Shown here piece after piece: positions 1 through 9,101 of a stretch of DNA of 64,000 nucleotides; within the stretch, counting starts at the first letter, position 1; every line of letters starts with the position of its first letter. Both the position numbers and the translations under genes were made by a program. This DNA comes from Boudabousia tangfeifanii (lineage in GTDB: Bacteria > Actinomycetota > Actinomycetes > Actinomycetales > Actinomycetaceae), in the NCBI RefSeq assembly GCF_001856685.1, contig NZ_CP017812.1, positions 1,302,001 through 1,366,000 on the forward strand. Reading direction: 5' to 3'. The notes beneath the pieces are model-generated. The model had not been told where the DNA came from. It was given only the letters and a program-made list of their open reading frames with translations, and did no database searches.

Positions 1-2874
1 GAGTAAATCCAGCTTGGGTCCACTTAGTCGACCACTTACTAGCGTATTTGCCGCTCTAATCCGAGCCGCGAAGTCCCAAGACGCTAATAATGCACTTACC
101 TGTTCACTACTTAGAATCCCCAAACTTTCAGCTGCTCTCAAAGCTTGTCGGGTCGAGGTCGTGCGCAGCTGCGGGAACTCGTGTCCGTAAGTCAGCTGCG
201 TTAGCTGGGCGGCCCATTCGACATCAGCGAGCCCACCTGGGCCAAGTTTCACGTGTTTTTGTTTATCTACTCCGCGGGGAAGACGCTCTTTTTCCATCCG
301 GGCTTTTAGGAGTCTAATCTGAGCAAGTTCTTGAGCCGAAAGCCCTCGACTATAACAAAACTGCGTAATTTCTTGGGTAACTTGCTCGGCCAAATCTGGA
401 TCACCAGCCACTACACGGGCCCGAAGCAAAGCTTGGCGTTCCCATGGTTCAGACCATTTTGCCAGATAGGTTTCGAAGCTCTCAAAAGACCTAGAAAGTG
501 GACCATTCTTCCCTTCCGGTCGAAGCGAAGTATCCACACTCCATCGCCAAGTTCCAGATTGTAAAATCTGACTGAGTCGATTGACAATACCGATGGCGTC
601 CTCGGTTAGCTCAGCTGATTCGTGGATAAACATCACGTCCGCATCAGAAGCATAGCCACATTCGTTTCCTCCAAAGCGACCCATCGCAACGATGCACTGC
701 TTCGGAGCTCCTTCCCCAATATGACCAGTTATTTCATATTGGGCAATACGAAGGGCTCCTTGCACTGCCAGATCATTTGCCTGAGAAATGATCTTGGCAT
801 TTTTCTCGGTATTAATTCCAAAGATCAGATCTGATAATCCGGCTCTGGTTAATTCTCGACGCCTGGCAGCTTGTACTCGATTTATCGCAGATTCACTATC
901 TTCCTGACGTGATAGTACCGCTAGTTGTTGCGCCTCAAGCTCGTGTTTATCGGGAGCAACCAGCTCATCATCGGCATCAAGCCACTTAATCAAAGTCGGC
1001 GAAGCAACCAATGCATCGGTAACAAAAACCGAATTAGGTAGGATCTGGCACAAACGAGTTGCAGCTTGTTTAGAGTCGCGTAATAAACGGACAAACCACT
1101 GGGTATTTCCCACTTCCTCCGCCAAAATACGGAAGCCGAGTAGTCCCGCATCAGGATCAGCCCCATTAGCCAACACCCCTAGTAGCGCGGGCAGAATTTG
1201 CCGCAAAATCGTTGCCCGTCTAGTTGCCCCCGCAGTCAATACCTCAAGCTGTTGAAGTGCCCGCTTAGGATCTGAGAAACCGATGGCAGCTAAACGATCT
1301 TGAGCAGCACTCGAAGTCAAAGCCAGTTCGTCCTCGCTTAGACGCGCAGTTGCCCCCAAAAGAGGACGATAAAACAATCGTTCGTGGAGTTTTCGAACCT
1401 GCTTACCAGTTTCCTGCCATAGTGTTTCAAAAGTCTCTATGGCTGGCCCGGCTTGTTGGGTGGCAATCAAGGTAGAACGAGCAAGTCGTTGCAATGCTCT
1501 ATTTTGCGTTGGAATCACGTGAGTACGTTGCAATTTAGCCAGCTGAGCACGATGTTCAATCAAACGTAAAAGTCGATAAGCTCGGCCGAATACCTCACCG
1601 TCTTCACGACCAATATATCCACCAGAGGAAAGCTGTTGAATACCGGTTAACGTATGAGGAGAACGTACGCCCTCGTCTACCCTGCCATGTACCAGTTGAA
1701 GTAGTTGGACTGTAAACTCAATATCTCTCAAACCACCAGGGCCTAGTTTGAGGTGTCGTGCCCGTTGTTTGGAGGCAATATTAGCTTCTACTCTAGTTCG
1801 CATAGCGCGTGCTGAGTCGACAAATTCTGGACGATTCGCAGCCTGCCAAACCAACTCTTGGGCCATTGCTACAAACTGGGTGCCAAGCTCCTCATCACCG
1901 GCACAATAACGGGCTTTCAGCAATGCTTGGAATTCCCACGATTGTGCCCATCTTTGATAATACTGACGATACGATTCCAAGGAACGCACTAAAGAGCCAG
2001 CTTGTCCTTCTGGACGCAAAGCGGTGTCCAGGGGCCATAAGGGACGAGCTAAGCCTGGGCCACTAATCACAGTTGAAACTGCCACTGCTACCCGCTCTGC
2101 GGTAGCTAGAGCTTGAGTGGCAGTGAGTTGCGCTTCATCCCATCGGGCTACAAAAACCACGTCCACATCTGATATGTAGTTAAGCTCTTGACCACCACAT
2201 TTGCCGAGGGCGATTACCGCCACTTTAAGCGGTTGCCCAGGGTTGTTTCCAATGGCCAAAGTAGGTTCTTCCGCCCCAGCGATGAGCAGGGCACCTGCAA
2301 TCGCAAAATCTGCCAGTGCTGCTAACAGCGAGCTGACCGTTTCCACTGCTTGTAGTTGATCATTTGCCATCAAATCTGCAGCTGCGATTTCAATCAAGAG
2401 CTGGAAGTAAGTCTCGCGAAGCACAGTGGTTGCCCCAGCAATATCTGCTCCTCCGAGTTGCGGATTAAGGGCCTTGGTAACTTTATTTAGTAGCCCTTCT
2501 TTAGCTGTTTGCGCCCATTTTTCGGATGTATCAGGAGTGCTGTCGTGATCGCCCAAGCTCAAAGTTGTTTGTGCCAAACATGCTAGCCAACTCGGATTGG
2601 CAATCAGCATGTCAGCTAGCGCATCACTAGCACCCGCCAGGCGAATAAAGCGCGTGTACCACAAGGGATCGGCTAGTACTTTTGCCACTATCGGATCTTT
2701 GGTGGCTTCTAGACGAACTTGCGCCAAGCTGGCGGCCATCGGGTCAGCACACTTGGCAAAAGCACTCTCGAAAAATGGAGTGATCGTAAATTCGCCTGCC
2801 TCGGCCCAAGCAAGCAAACTTTCGGGACTGACAAATCCCAATTGACGCAATACTCGACCAGTTAAAGGCATCAT
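1..2874 (-). CDS. glnE: Glutamine synthetase adenylyltransferase/adenylyl-removing enzyme (3' end outside window)
   Basis: Bifunctional nucleotidyltransferase that adds AMP to, or removes it from, glutamine synthetase according to nitrogen status. The minus-strand frame is open from the double ATG at 2874/2871 to base 1 (958 codons); the family is about 950-1000 residues, so only a short C-terminus is missing. Both catalytic halves are visible: an N-terminal GGQELNYISDVD motif (around residue 220, the deadenylylase side) and a C-terminal GGNECGYASDAD motif (around residue 735, the adenylyltransferase side), each with its Asp-X-Asp metal pair. It starts 7 nt after the glnA2 stop, with no clear ribosome binding site, so it is probably translationally coupled. 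The glnA2-glnE order is typical of actinobacteria. Confidence 0.95.
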   Translation of the reverse strand, partial: MMPLTGRVLRQLGFVSPESLLAWAEAGEFTITPFFESAFAKCADPMAASLAQVRLEATKDPIVAKVLADPLWYTRFIRLAGASDALADMLIANPSWLACLAQTTLSLGDHDSTPDTSEKWAQTAKEGLLNKVTKALNPQLGGADIAGATTVLRETYFQLLIEIAAADLMANDQLQAVETVSSLLAALADFAIAGALLIAGAEEPTLAIGNNPGQPLKVAVIALGKCGGQELNYISDVDVVFVARWDEAQLTATQALATAERVAVAVSTVISGPGLARPLWPLDTALRPEGQAGSLVRSLESYRQYYQRWAQSWEFQALLKARYCAGDEELGTQFVAMAQELVWQAANRPEFVDSARAMRTRVEANIASKQRARHLKLGPGGLRDIEFTVQLLQLVHGRVDEGVRSPHTLTGIQQLSSGGYIGREDGEVFGRAYRLLRLIEHRAQLAKLQRTHVIPTQNRALQRLARSTLIATQQAGPAIETFETLWQETGKQVRKLHERLFYRPLLGATARLSEDELALTSSAAQDRLAAIGFSDPKRALQQLEVLTAGATRRATILRQILPALLGVLANGADPDAGLLGFRILAEEVGNTQWFVRLLRDSKQAATRLCQILPNSVFVTDALVASPTLIKWLDADDELVAPDKHELEAQQLAVLSRQEDSESAINRVQAARRRELTRAGLSDLIFGINTEKNAKIISQANDLAVQGALRIAQYEITGHIGEGAPKQCIVAMGRFGGNECGYASDADVMFIHESAELTEDAIGIVNRLSQILQSGTWRWSVDTSLRPEGKNGPLSRSFESFETYLAKWSEPWERQALLRARVVAGDPDLAEQVTQEITQFCYSRGLSAQELAQIRLLKARMEKERLPRGVDKQKHVKLGPGGLADVEWAAQLTQLTYGHEFPQLRTTSTRQALRAAESLGILSSEQVSALLASWDFAARIRAANTLVSGRLSGPKLDLL

Positions 2875-2881
2875 CTTGGTA

Positions 2882-4243
2882 TTAGTTACGAGGTCGGGAG
2901 TTCAACGGGCATGGCGATAGGAAGCGATTTAACTCGTAAGGAGTAATTTGTGCTCGATATTCTTGCCATTCCGCCCGCTTATTTCGTTCAAAATACGAAA
3001 ATACTTCTTCACCCAAGGTCTGTGCAACCAAATCGGAACGAGACATTAGCTTGACAGCAGATGATAAAGAAGTCGGTAGCGCCGCAATTCCGAGGGCGCT
3101 TCGCTCAGTTTCCGTAAGACCCCATACGTCGTCCTCGGTTTCTGGCGGAAGTACCATTTTTTCGGTGATCCCAGAAAGGCCGGCAGCAAGAATTACGGCC
3201 AGTGCCAGATAGGGATTTGCTCCCGAGTCCATGCCGCGGAATTCGATTCTGGCTGAAGAGGATTTCCCTGGCTTATAGAGGGGTACTCGCACTAAAGCTG
3301 AACGGTTGTTATGTCCCCAGCAGACGTACGAGGGCGCTTCTCCCCCGCCCCAAAGTCGCTTGTAGGAGTTCACATGCTGGTTAGTAATCGCGCTGATGCC
3401 ACGAGCATGGTGCAAGATACCAGCCATAAAACGTTGGGCAGTTTGGGACATTTGATATTGTCCCGAGGGCGAATAAAAAGCGTTCTCCTCGCCCTCGAAC
3501 AAGGACAAGTGCACGTGCATTCCAGACCCTGGGGCATTCGCGAATGGCTTAGGCATGAACGTTGCAATGATGCCCTCACGCTCTGCCAGTTCTTCCACTA
3601 CCGCCTTGAGGGTAATAATATTATCCGCTGCTTGCAGGGCATCGACCGCACGTAAATCAATTTCAGACTGCCCCGGGCCACCTTCATGGTGGGAGAATTC
3701 CACAGAAATTCCCATTTCTTCGAGTACAGAAACTACCTTGCGTCTAAAGTCGTGGGAACGGCCTCCAGAAACATGATCGAAATAGCCAGCTCGATCTAAA
3801 GGAACTGGTTCTTCGTTAGGCTTAGGCACATCAGCTAACAAATAGAATTCGACCTCGGGATGTACCTGGCAATGAAAGCCCAACTCCGCCAGCTTTTCAA
3901 TTTGCCGTTCTAAGACGCCTCGTGGGTCAGAGAAAGCTGGCTGCCCATCTGGCCCGAGCACATCGCAAAACATTCTGGCGACACGCTCTTCTTGATGCCA
4001 AGGCAATTCTTGGAAGGTGGCAGCATCTGGCTTGAGCAGCATATCAGATTCATAAATACGGGTTAGACCCTCGATGGAGGACCCATCAAAGCCAATCCCT
4101 TCCTTAAAGGCATCTTCTAATTCGCCGGGAGCAATGCTTACCCCTTTTAGTACACCTGATACGTCTGCAAACCAAAGGGTGATAAATCGAATCTGACGAT
4201 CCGCAATAGTTTGTAGTACTTCTTGTTGAGCTGCAGTAAGCAT
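2882..4243 (-). CDS. glnA2: Type I glutamine synthetase, GlnA2-like
   Basis: ATP-dependent ligation of ammonia to glutamate. The chosen ATG at 4243 has GGGAG 5 nt upstream and gives 453 residues, matching the actinobacterial GlnA2 length (about 446); an in-frame ATG at 4294 would add 17 unsupported residues. Visible signatures are GFDGSSIEG near the N-terminus, the ATP-site block around NAPGSGMHVH, and WGGGEAPSYVCWG. The loop that carries the adenylylation tyrosine in GlnE-regulated enzymes (NLYDLPPE; KYELPPE in mycobacterial GlnA2) reads EKMVLPPE here, so Met363 replaces the Tyr. The gene lies directly upstream of glnE but is unlikely to be its substrate. Whether it is a true glutamine synthetase or a gamma-glutamylpolyamine synthetase-like paralogue cannot be settled by eye. 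Confidence 0.93.
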   Translation of the reverse strand: MLTAAQQEVLQTIADRQIRFITLWFADVSGVLKGVSIAPGELEDAFKEGIGFDGSSIEGLTRIYESDMLLKPDAATFQELPWHQEERVARMFCDVLGPDGQPAFSDPRGVLERQIEKLAELGFHCQVHPEVEFYLLADVPKPNEEPVPLDRAGYFDHVSGGRSHDFRRKVVSVLEEMGISVEFSHHEGGPGQSEIDLRAVDALQAADNIITLKAVVEELAEREGIIATFMPKPFANAPGSGMHVHLSLFEGEENAFYSPSGQYQMSQTAQRFMAGILHHARGISAITNQHVNSYKRLWGGGEAPSYVCWGHNNRSALVRVPLYKPGKSSSARIEFRGMDSGANPYLALAVILAAGLSGITEKMVLPPETEDDVWGLTETERSALGIAALPTSLSSAVKLMSRSDLVAQTLGEEVFSYFERNKRAEWQEYRAQITPYELNRFLSPCPLNSRPRN

Positions 4244-4262
4244 TTGTTCTCCCGAGATAAAG

Positions 4263-4295
4263 CTTGCCCTTTGACCAAGATGGCCAAAGGGCAAG
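4263..4295 (-). terminator. Hairpin between SPFH gene and glnA2
   Basis: Perfect 11-bp inverted repeat (CTTGCCCTTTG at 4263-4273, CAAAGGGCAAG at 4285-4295) that continues inward past one mismatch to two more pairs. On the minus strand it is followed by CTTTATCT, a weak U-tract. It sits just after the SPFH stop and only about 11 nt before the glnA2 ribosome binding site, so it either ends the upstream operon or acts in the glnA2 leader. Confidence 0.6.
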
Positions 4296-4302
4296 ACGAA
4301 GA

Positions 4303-5202
4303 TTATTCCTTGGTGCTAAATCCCTGCGAAATAGACTGCAAAGCGGCAGTTAATTCCGTGGGAACTACCCAAACCTTGGATCCTTCACCCTTAGAAAGTT
4401 CAGGCAACATTTGTAGGTATTGGTATGCCAGAAGCTTAGGATCTGGATTGCCTTCATGAATCGCGGCGAAGACCTTCTGGATAGCTTCAGATTCACCCTT
4501 AGCTCGCAAAATAGCGGACTGAGCTTGACCCTCGGCACGAAGAATGGCCGACTGCTTTTCACCTTCAGCGGTCAAGATTTCAGATTCACGATGACCCTGC
4601 GCAGTCAAAATGGCGGCACGCTTATCGCGTTCAGCTCGCATCTGCTTTTCCATAGCTTGCTGGATCGAGGGCGGTGGCTCAATCGCTTTAAGCTCCACAC
4701 GGTTAATACGAATACCCCAGTTTCCGGTGGCCTCGTCGAGGACGCCACGGAGCTGCCCATTGATGTTATCGCGACTGGTCAAGGTTTCTTCCAGATCCAT
4801 CGAACCAATCACGTTACGCAGGGTGGTTACAGTCAACTGTTCAATTGCCTGAATGAAATTGGCAATTTCGTAGGTGGCTCTGGCAGGCTCGTTAACTTGG
4901 TAGTAAACCACCGAGTCAATCGAAACTGTTACGTTATCAGAAGTAATTACCGGCTGCGGTGGGAAGGAAACAACTTGTTCACGCAAGTCAATCTTCGCCA
5001 CTACACGGTCCAAAACTGGCCACATGAAGTGAAGGCCAGCGTTCCATTGGGCTTTAAATTTTCCTAGTCGTTCAACGACCACGGCTCGCGCTTGGGGAAC
5101 AACGACAATGCTCTTCTTAATCAGGATGGCTACTAGAATGATGAGTAGTAAAGGCAGTAGCAAAGTTCCTAAACTACTAAACACCGATGGTTCGTAATCC
5201 AT
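4303..5202 (-). CDS. SPFH/Band 7 (stomatin/QmcA-type) membrane protein
   Basis: 299 residues. One N-terminal membrane segment (about 11-28) is followed by an SPFH domain, with the typical YQVNEPARATYEI and LRNVIGSMDLEETL blocks, and then an Ala/Glu-rich coiled coil of repeating ILTAEG/ILRAEG units around residues 195-235. Such proteins form membrane-associated oligomers and affect membrane order and protease activity. It follows the nfeD gene with no gap, as these families commonly do. The start at 5202 has GAGAGG about 8 nt upstream, inside the nfeD end. The family assignment is firm; the specific role is unknown. Confidence 0.88.
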   Translation of the reverse strand: MDYEPSVFSSLGTLLLPLLLIILVAILIKKSIVVVPQARAVVVERLGKFKAQWNAGLHFMWPVLDRVVAKIDLREQVVSFPPQPVITSDNVTVSIDSVVYYQVNEPARATYEIANFIQAIEQLTVTTLRNVIGSMDLEETLTSRDNINGQLRGVLDEATGNWGIRINRVELKAIEPPPSIQQAMEKQMRAERDKRAAILTAQGHRESEILTAEGEKQSAILRAEGQAQSAILRAKGESEAIQKVFAAIHEGNPDPKLLAYQYLQMLPELSKGEGSKVWVVPTELTAALQSISQGFSTKE

Positions 5203-5670
5203 TTATTTTTCCTCTCCGTTTGAGGGGGTTTTAACCATTTGTGGCATGGCGGTAACCACTGCAGTGGCTCCGTCAATAGCGGTAACTTGCACAGTGGACC
5301 CGACCGGCAAGACGCCTTCGATCGTGCGTGCTGTCCAGTCCTGCCCTGATAGTTTTACTAAACCATCGCGAGTAGTTACCTCGCGCAAAACTACCGCATT
5401 TAAGCCCACTAGACCTGAAGCATTGGTTTGCAACTTTGGAAGCTTCTCTTCCAGGTGCCGACGCAAGCGCGGTCGCACAAGGAACAATAAAGCAACCGAT
5501 ACCAGGGAAAATACTCCCACGCTCCAATACCAGCTAGCTTCAGGAGCGGCGAAAGCAACCACACTGGCAGCTAGTGCCCCGCCTGAAAGCATCAAGAAGG
5601 TCAGATCAACAGTCAACAGTTCGAGCAAGCCCAAAAGTACCGCTGCAATTAACCAAACGATTGGGCCCAT
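5203..5670 (-). CDS. NfeD-like membrane protein
   Basis: 155 residues: three hydrophobic segments (about 3-22, 27-44 and 47-65), a basic RPRLRRHLEEK patch, and a C-terminal OB-fold-like domain (about 85-145, with GLVGLNAVV and LPVGSTVQVTAIDGATAVV) typical of the NfeD C-terminus. These proteins usually partner an adjacent SPFH protein, which is the case here. It begins 1 nt after the stop of the upstream ABC ATPase gene and abuts the SPFH start, so the three genes are very likely co-transcribed and translationally coupled. Confidence 0.85.
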   Translation of the reverse strand: MGPIVWLIAAVLLGLLELLTVDLTFLMLSGGALAASVVAFAAPEASWYWSVGVFSLVSVALLFLVRPRLRRHLEEKLPKLQTNASGLVGLNAVVLREVTTRDGLVKLSGQDWTARTIEGVLPVGSTVQVTAIDGATAVVTAMPQMVKTPSNGEEK

Positions 5671-5671
5671 T

Positions 5672-6457
5672 TCAGCGCTTTCCTTGGGCTAGCCAACGTC
5701 CATCAACCTTGTTTACTTGCAATTCAAAGCCGTAAACCTTGCTGAGGTTTTCACTAGTAAGCACTTCATCGATTGGACCGGCTGCTACTGGCTGACCTTG
5801 GTTCAATAGCAACACGTGGGTAAAGCCAGCGGCAATCTGTTCAATGTGATGAGTAATCACCACCATGGCGGGCGATCGTTGATCGTTAGCCAATTCAGTC
5901 AAAGCGAGTAGCAGGGTTTCACGAGCACCTAGATCCAAACCGGCACCTGGTTCATCAAGTACCAAAGCTTGCGGGTCGGCCATAAAGGCGCGAGCGATTT
6001 GAACGCGCTGTTTCTCGCCCTCGGATAAAGTTCCAAAAGTACGCTGAGCCAAATGCGAAATACCAAAAGCGGAGAGCAGACTGTCTGCGCGCAAGAAGTC
6101 AATCTCTTCGTATTCTTCTTGAAAGCGTCGAGATAGACCATGAGCTGCCGCTAGTACAACATCACGCGCTGATTGCTTCGCATTTAGTTTGGTAGTAAAA
6201 GAAGTTGAAGCAAAACCGATTAAACGACCGATTTCAGTGGCGCTATACCGGCTAATTTCTTCGCCTAGTACAGACAAAGTGCCACTTTCAAGCGGTAAAC
6301 GACCAGTTAAAGCTCGCGCTAGCGTAGTTTTACCTGCTCCATTCGGACCCAAAACTGCCCAGTGCTGTCCTTCTAAAACCTGCCAATCGGGAATTGAAAG
6401 GATCTGCTGACCAGCGATGGATACTACAACATCTTTTAGTGAAAATACTTCGACCAT
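5672..6457 (-). CDS. ABC transporter-type ATPase without a permease
   Basis: 261 residues with Walker A GPNGAGKT (37-44), signature LSEGEK (144-149), Walker B ALVLDEP (164-170) and the switch His in VITHH. It resembles ATP-binding subunits of metal-type ABC systems, but no permease or binding protein is next to it; the neighbours are NfeD and SPFH proteins. The ATG at 6457 lies 6 nt after a TAGAAT box that overlaps the glgA stop codon, and AGGA precedes the start closely, so both leaderless and Shine-Dalgarno initiation are possible. The substrate is unknown. Confidence 0.85.
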   Translation of the reverse strand: MVEVFSLKDVVVSIAGQQILSIPDWQVLEGQHWAVLGPNGAGKTTLARALTGRLPLESGTLSVLGEEISRYSATEIGRLIGFASTSFTTKLNAKQSARDVVLAAAHGLSRRFQEEYEEIDFLRADSLLSAFGISHLAQRTFGTLSEGEKQRVQIARAFMADPQALVLDEPGAGLDLGARETLLLALTELANDQRSPAMVVITHHIEQIAAGFTHVLLLNQGQPVAAGPIDEVLTSENLSKVYGFELQVNKVDGRWLAQGKR

Positions 6458-6463
6458 AGTCCT

Positions 6464-6469
6464 ATTCTA
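6464..6469 (-). promoter_or_regulatory. TAGAAT -10-like box 6 nt before ABC ATPase start
   Basis: On the minus strand TAGAAT is followed by 6 nt and then the ATG at 6457. The box overlaps the stop codon of the upstream glycogen synthase gene. An AGGA just before the start makes leaderless initiation less certain here than at the other genes with this pattern. No convincing -35 element was found. Confidence 0.4.
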
Positions 6470-7687
6470 ACTGTCGAATCCGGCAAGAACCTGCTCGTAC
6501 ACGGCAACGGTGCGTTTTGCGATTGCTGACCATGAGAAATGATCCTCCACGCGTTTACGTCCAGCCCGTCCCATTTCGGCTGCCCAAGCAGGATCAGCAA
6601 GCACCCGATTAATCGCTGCTGCTAAGTCATTTTCAAACTTTTCGGGATCCAATGGCGTGCCAGTACCGTCAGTCACCTGTTCAATTGGCACCAATAAACC
6701 AGTTTCTTCATGCACAATCACATCAGGAATACCACCAGTTGCGGTCCCTACGACCGGCAAAGATACTGCCATGGCCTCAAGATTTACAATTCCTAGCGGT
6801 TCATATACCGATGGTGTAACAAACAAAGTCGAGTTATCAAGCACCTGGACTAGTTCCTCACGCGGAAGCATTTCCTCAATCCAAATCACTTGCTCGCGTT
6901 CTTTGCGCAACTCTTCTACTAAAGAAACAACTTCTTGCATAATCTGCGGGGTGTCTGGAGCCCCAGCACAAAGCACAATCTGCACCTCAGCAGGTAGCTG
7001 ACGTAATGCCTTAAGAAGGTATGGCAAGCCCTTCTGCCTAGTAATCCGTCCGACGAACACGACGGTCGGCACGCCCTGAGCAATTCCTAGACGGGCAAGA
7101 GTTTTACTAGCAGCAACAGCACCTGCCTCAGAGTGATCTGGCAACCAGCCGTCGAGATCGATCCCGTTGTGAACGACATAAACCTTTTTGGGGTCAATAT
7201 TTGGGTAGCAACGAAGAATGTCTTCTTTCATCCCATTCGAAACCGCAATAATGCCATCAGCCGCTTCATACGCAGTCTTCTCGGCCCAAGACGAAACTCG
7301 GTAGCCACCCTGTAGCTGCTCCGCTTTCCAAGGGCGCAAAGGCTCCAAGGAGTGAGCGGAAATAACATGCGGGATACCGTGTAGTAGCTTGGCCCAATGA
7401 CCAGCCATATTGGCATACCAAGTATGCGAATGTACCAAATCAGCACCTTCGGCGCCCTGCGCCATACAGAGATCTACTCCCAGAGATTGCAAGGCAGCAT
7501 TAGCATCAGCAAGTTCAGCTACATCGTTGTAACCGTGGACTTCTGGGGCATTTTCACGCGGCCCTCCGAAAGCATGCACTTTGACTTCTACCAGTTCTGC
7601 CAACACTTTTGACAGTTCTGCAACGTGAACTCCTGCTCCCCCATAAACCTTTGGTGGGAACTCTTTGGTCAACAAGTCGACTCGCAT
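6467..7687 (-). CDS. glgA: GT4 glycogen synthase / maltose-1-phosphate synthase (GlgA/GlgM type)
   Basis: 406-residue GT-B glycosyltransferase of the short actinobacterial family. The N-terminal Gly-rich loop (VYGGAGVHV, 15-22), the VGRITRQKG basic motif with Lys219, and the E-x7-E motif (Glu296 to Glu304 in YEPLGIVNLEA) are present. It uses ADP-glucose made by the divergent glgC. In mycobacteria the equivalent divergent gene (Rv1212c, GlgM) mainly makes maltose-1-phosphate for the GlgE pathway, so either product is possible; sequence reading cannot decide. The ATG at 7687 has AAAGGA 6-7 nt upstream. Confidence 0.9.
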   Translation of the reverse strand: MRVDLLTKEFPPKVYGGAGVHVAELSKVLAELVEVKVHAFGGPRENAPEVHGYNDVAELADANAALQSLGVDLCMAQGAEGADLVHSHTWYANMAGHWAKLLHGIPHVISAHSLEPLRPWKAEQLQGGYRVSSWAEKTAYEAADGIIAVSNGMKEDILRCYPNIDPKKVYVVHNGIDLDGWLPDHSEAGAVAASKTLARLGIAQGVPTVVFVGRITRQKGLPYLLKALRQLPAEVQIVLCAGAPDTPQIMQEVVSLVEELRKEREQVIWIEEMLPREELVQVLDNSTLFVTPSVYEPLGIVNLEAMAVSLPVVGTATGGIPDVIVHEETGLLVPIEQVTDGTGTPLDPEKFENDLAAAINRVLADPAWAAEMGRAGRKRVEDHFSWSAIAKRTVAVYEQVLAGFDS

Positions 7688-7716
7688 AATAATCCTTTCG
7701 TTCCGAGTTGTTACCT

Positions 7717-7722
7717 ATTCTA
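7717..7722 (-). promoter_or_regulatory. Putative -10 box of glgA
   Basis: TAGAAT on the minus strand, predicting a transcription start about 7 nt downstream and a leader of roughly 20-25 nt carrying the AAAGGA ribosome binding site. It lies in the 83-bp gap shared with the divergent glgC promoter. Confidence 0.4.
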
Positions 7723-7758
7723 ACCCCTCTGGGCGTGCAAAGGTGTGCATTCAGTCGC

Positions 7759-7764
7759 TATGAT
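7759..7764 (+). promoter_or_regulatory. TATGAT -10 box; predicted leaderless glgC mRNA
   Basis: TATGAT ends 6 nt before the glgC ATG at 7771, so transcription would start at or next to the A of the start codon. There is no Shine-Dalgarno sequence in the short interval. The -35 position shows only TGCAAA, a poor match. Confidence 0.55.
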
Positions 7765-7770
7765 GTGAAC

Positions 7771-9006
7771 ATGGCAACTGAGAAAGTACTTGCAATTGTT
7801 TTGGCAGGCGGCGAAGGAAAACGCCTAATGCCGCTAACAGTCGACCGGGCAAAACCAGCAGTTCCATTTGCTGGACACTACCGATTGATTGATTTTTCCT
7901 TGTCTAATATTGTGAACTCTGGGTTCCTCAAAGTCGTGGTACTCACTCAATACAAGTCTCACTCATTAGACCGTCACGTCACGATTACCTGGCGTATGTC
8001 CACCCTATTGGGTAACTTTGTGGCTCCAGTTCCTGCCCAGCAGCGCATGGGTAAGCACTGGTACCTAGGTAGCGCCGATGCTATCTATCAGTCAATGAAC
8101 ATCGTCAACGACGAAATGCCGGATTACATCGTGATCACCGGTGCCGACAACATTTATCGAATGGACTTCGATCAGATGTTGCGTCATCACATCGATTCAG
8201 GGCTTCCTTGCACTGTCGCTGGGATTCGCCAACCACTATCTTTGGCAAACCAGTTTGGTGTCATCGAAGCCGAAAATGGCAAGATCGTAAACTTCCTAGA
8301 GAAACCAGATAATGCTCAGGGACTTCCTGATGCCCCTGATCAGGTTCTCGCCTCAATGGGTAACTACATCTTCTCCACCAAAGAACTCAAAGAGGCCTTG
8401 GAAAAGGACGCCGCAGATCCAGATTCGAAACACGACATGGGTGGCAACATCGTGCCTTATTTCGTTTCCCAAGGTGCTGCGGGAGTTTACGACTTCATCA
8501 ACAACGAAGTGCCGGGTTCACTTGAACGAGATCGTGACTACTGGCGTGACGTAGGTACCCTAGATGCCTACTACGAAGCCAATATGGATCTCATCTCAAT
8601 CAACCCTGTCTTCAATCTCTACAATAGCGACTGGCCAGTTTACACCGGTTTGGGTGGCTCTTTACCACCAGCCAAGTTCGTTTACGGTAGCTCTGATCGC
8701 ATGGGTATTGCGATTGACTCCATCGTTTCACCTTCGGTCATTATTTCTGGTGGTAAGGTGCAACGTTCAGTTCTTTCCCCTGGAGTCTATGTCCACTCGT
8801 GGGCAGACGTCTCCGGTTCTGTGCTGATGCATAATGCTCGGATTGGCCGTGGAGCGGTAGTCCATCGAGCAATCTTGGATAAGAACTGCGTAGTCGAACC
8901 AGGCGCACAAATTGGTGTCGACCTAGACCATGATCGCGAACGCGGTTTAACTGTCACTGAGAGCGGCATCGTGGTTGCTCCCAAGGGCATGGTTATTAAA
9001 CCATAG
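7771..9006 (+). CDS. glgC: Glucose-1-phosphate adenylyltransferase (ADP-glucose pyrophosphorylase)
   Basis: Makes ADP-glucose from glucose-1-phosphate and ATP, the committed step of glycogen and GlgM-dependent maltose-1-phosphate synthesis. The start at 7771 gives 411 residues beginning [14 protein letters not shown]; the frame is open to 7708, but those residues precede the conserved N-terminus. [11 protein letters not shown] (13-23) is the nucleotide-binding motif; GADNIYRMD and FLEKP substrate motifs follow, and the C-terminal third is a left-handed beta-helix-like stretch. Divergent from the glycogen synthase gene and followed by a strong terminator. Confidence 0.96.
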   Translation: MATEKVLAIVLAGGEGKRLMPLTVDRAKPAVPFAGHYRLIDFSLSNIVNSGFLKVVVLTQYKSHSLDRHVTITWRMSTLLGNFVAPVPAQQRMGKHWYLGSADAIYQSMNIVNDEMPDYIVITGADNIYRMDFDQMLRHHIDSGLPCTVAGIRQPLSLANQFGVIEAENGKIVNFLEKPDNAQGLPDAPDQVLASMGNYIFSTKELKEALEKDAADPDSKHDMGGNIVPYFVSQGAAGVYDFINNEVPGSLERDRDYWRDVGTLDAYYEANMDLISINPVFNLYNSDWPVYTGLGGSLPPAKFVYGSSDRMGIAIDSIVSPSVIISGGKVQRSVLSPGVYVHSWADVSGSVLMHNARIGRGAVVHRAILDKNCVVEPGAQIGVDLDHDRERGLTVTESGIVVAPKGMVIKP

Positions 9007-9022
9007 TTTATTTTCCTTTGTT

Positions 9023-9061
9023 ATTTGGGGACTACCTAACTGGCTAGTCCCCAAATTTTTG
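9023..9061 (+). terminator. Rho-independent terminator after glgC
   Basis: Perfect 12-bp stem (9023-9034 with 9045-9056), 10-nt loop, then a T-rich tail ending TTTTTG. Confidence 0.85.
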
Positions 9062-9101
9062 TTAGGCTATAGTCGTCCTCCCACCATTTACAGGAAGCGT
9101 C

